Part shown: piece after piece, positions 58,608 to 58,677 of the stretch
How the letters are laid out: every line of letters starts with the position of its first letter
How positions within the stretch are numbered: the stretch's first letter is position 1
From: an uncultured Lachnospiraceae bacterium
GTDB taxonomy: Bacteria; Bacillota; Clostridia; Lachnospirales; Lachnospiraceae
Assembly (NCBI GenBank): GCA_947174505.1
Contig: CAMWJF010000025.1
Location: forward strand, 1-58,677
Length of the DNA: 58,677 bases
Reading direction: 5' to 3'
Program-made: the position numbers and the translations under genes
The notes under the pieces: generated by a model
What the model was told of the DNA's origin: nothing
Seen by the model: the letters and a program-made list of their open reading frames with translations, nothing else
The model's database searches: none

Positions 58608-58677
58608 TCTTTCACTTTTCGGTTTCACGGAATTCAATTTTCAAGAATATCGGAAATAAAATAAGGATTGAGCAGGC

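Noticed and set aside
58492..58677. T-box leader for the his operon
   Set aside because: The leader is only about 80 nt and lacks the T-box sequence and an antiterminator/terminator pair.

Overview
The window (about 58.7 kb, roughly 50% GC) looks like chromosome of an anaerobic Firmicute of the class Clostridia, most likely family Lachnospiraceae. The reasons are gene order and gene types: miaB-mutS-mutL-miaA followed by a methionine gamma-lyase-family gene and a DUF4321 gene; radC-mreBCD-PBP2-minCDE-rodA-mgsA; a TIGR03960 radical-SAM gene beside DUF2344 and RNase G genes; L27 with a cleavable N-terminal extension beside the Prp protease; short-form HisG with HisZ; and a lexA gene divergent from a yneA-like LysM gene. 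Shine-Dalgarno sequences are strong (AGGAGG type), and TTG and GTG starts are frequent.

Layout. 1-6.1 kb: tRNA A37 modification (miaB end, miaA) around mismatch repair (mutS, mutL). 6.3-7.9 kb: a PLP enzyme and a small membrane protein. 8-18.9 kb: cell shape and division (radC, mreBCD, an unusually long PBP2, minCDE, rodA), mgsA and a D,D-carboxypeptidase lipoprotein. 19-25.3 kb: a P-loop orphan, an HlyD-like protein, yggS, sepF, aroB, lspA, rluD. 25.4-32.3 kb: an unknown gene, cstA, a cytidylate-kinase-like gene, an AI-2E-type permease, ttcA and a tyrosine recombinase. 32.5-40.3 kb is the accessory stretch: a Fic protein with its own operator-like inverted repeat, a WYL regulator with two effector-binding (GyrI-like) proteins, a DUF3795 gene, a complete 1.8-kb insertion sequence, the SOS pair yneA-like/lexA, a third effector-binding protein with a probable ATT start, and a DUF378 gene. 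40.4-51.5 kb, minus strand: ribosome and tRNA maintenance (rsfS, yqeK, nadD, yhbY, obgE, rpmA, prp, rplU), a second lspA, a NUDIX hydrolase, RNase G, DUF2344, TIGR03960 and two unknown genes. 51.7-58.5 kb, minus strand: a 505-bp mobile element, then a histidine operon (hisZ, hisG, SIMPL gene, 34-aa gene, hisD, hisB, hisIE) read from a promoter near the right edge.

No CRISPR array, tRNA, rRNA, prophage or classical defence island was found. The most unusual feature is the density of structured repeats between operon genes. (1) A 91-92-bp two-hairpin repeat occurs at five gene junctions, one copy shortened. It is always in the direction of transcription and always starts within 0-5 nt of the upstream stop codon. 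(2) A 57-bp repeat (exactly 19 codons) follows minE and mgsA and, in the second case, is in frame with the carboxypeptidase gene. (3) There are large nested palindromes between minC and minD, before the HlyD-like gene, and between yggS and sepF. (4) A 505-bp element with about 27-bp terminal inverted repeats and an 8-bp target duplication carries only a 92-codon gene. These are the best candidates for something undescribed. Family assignments rest on motif reading alone; no database search was possible.
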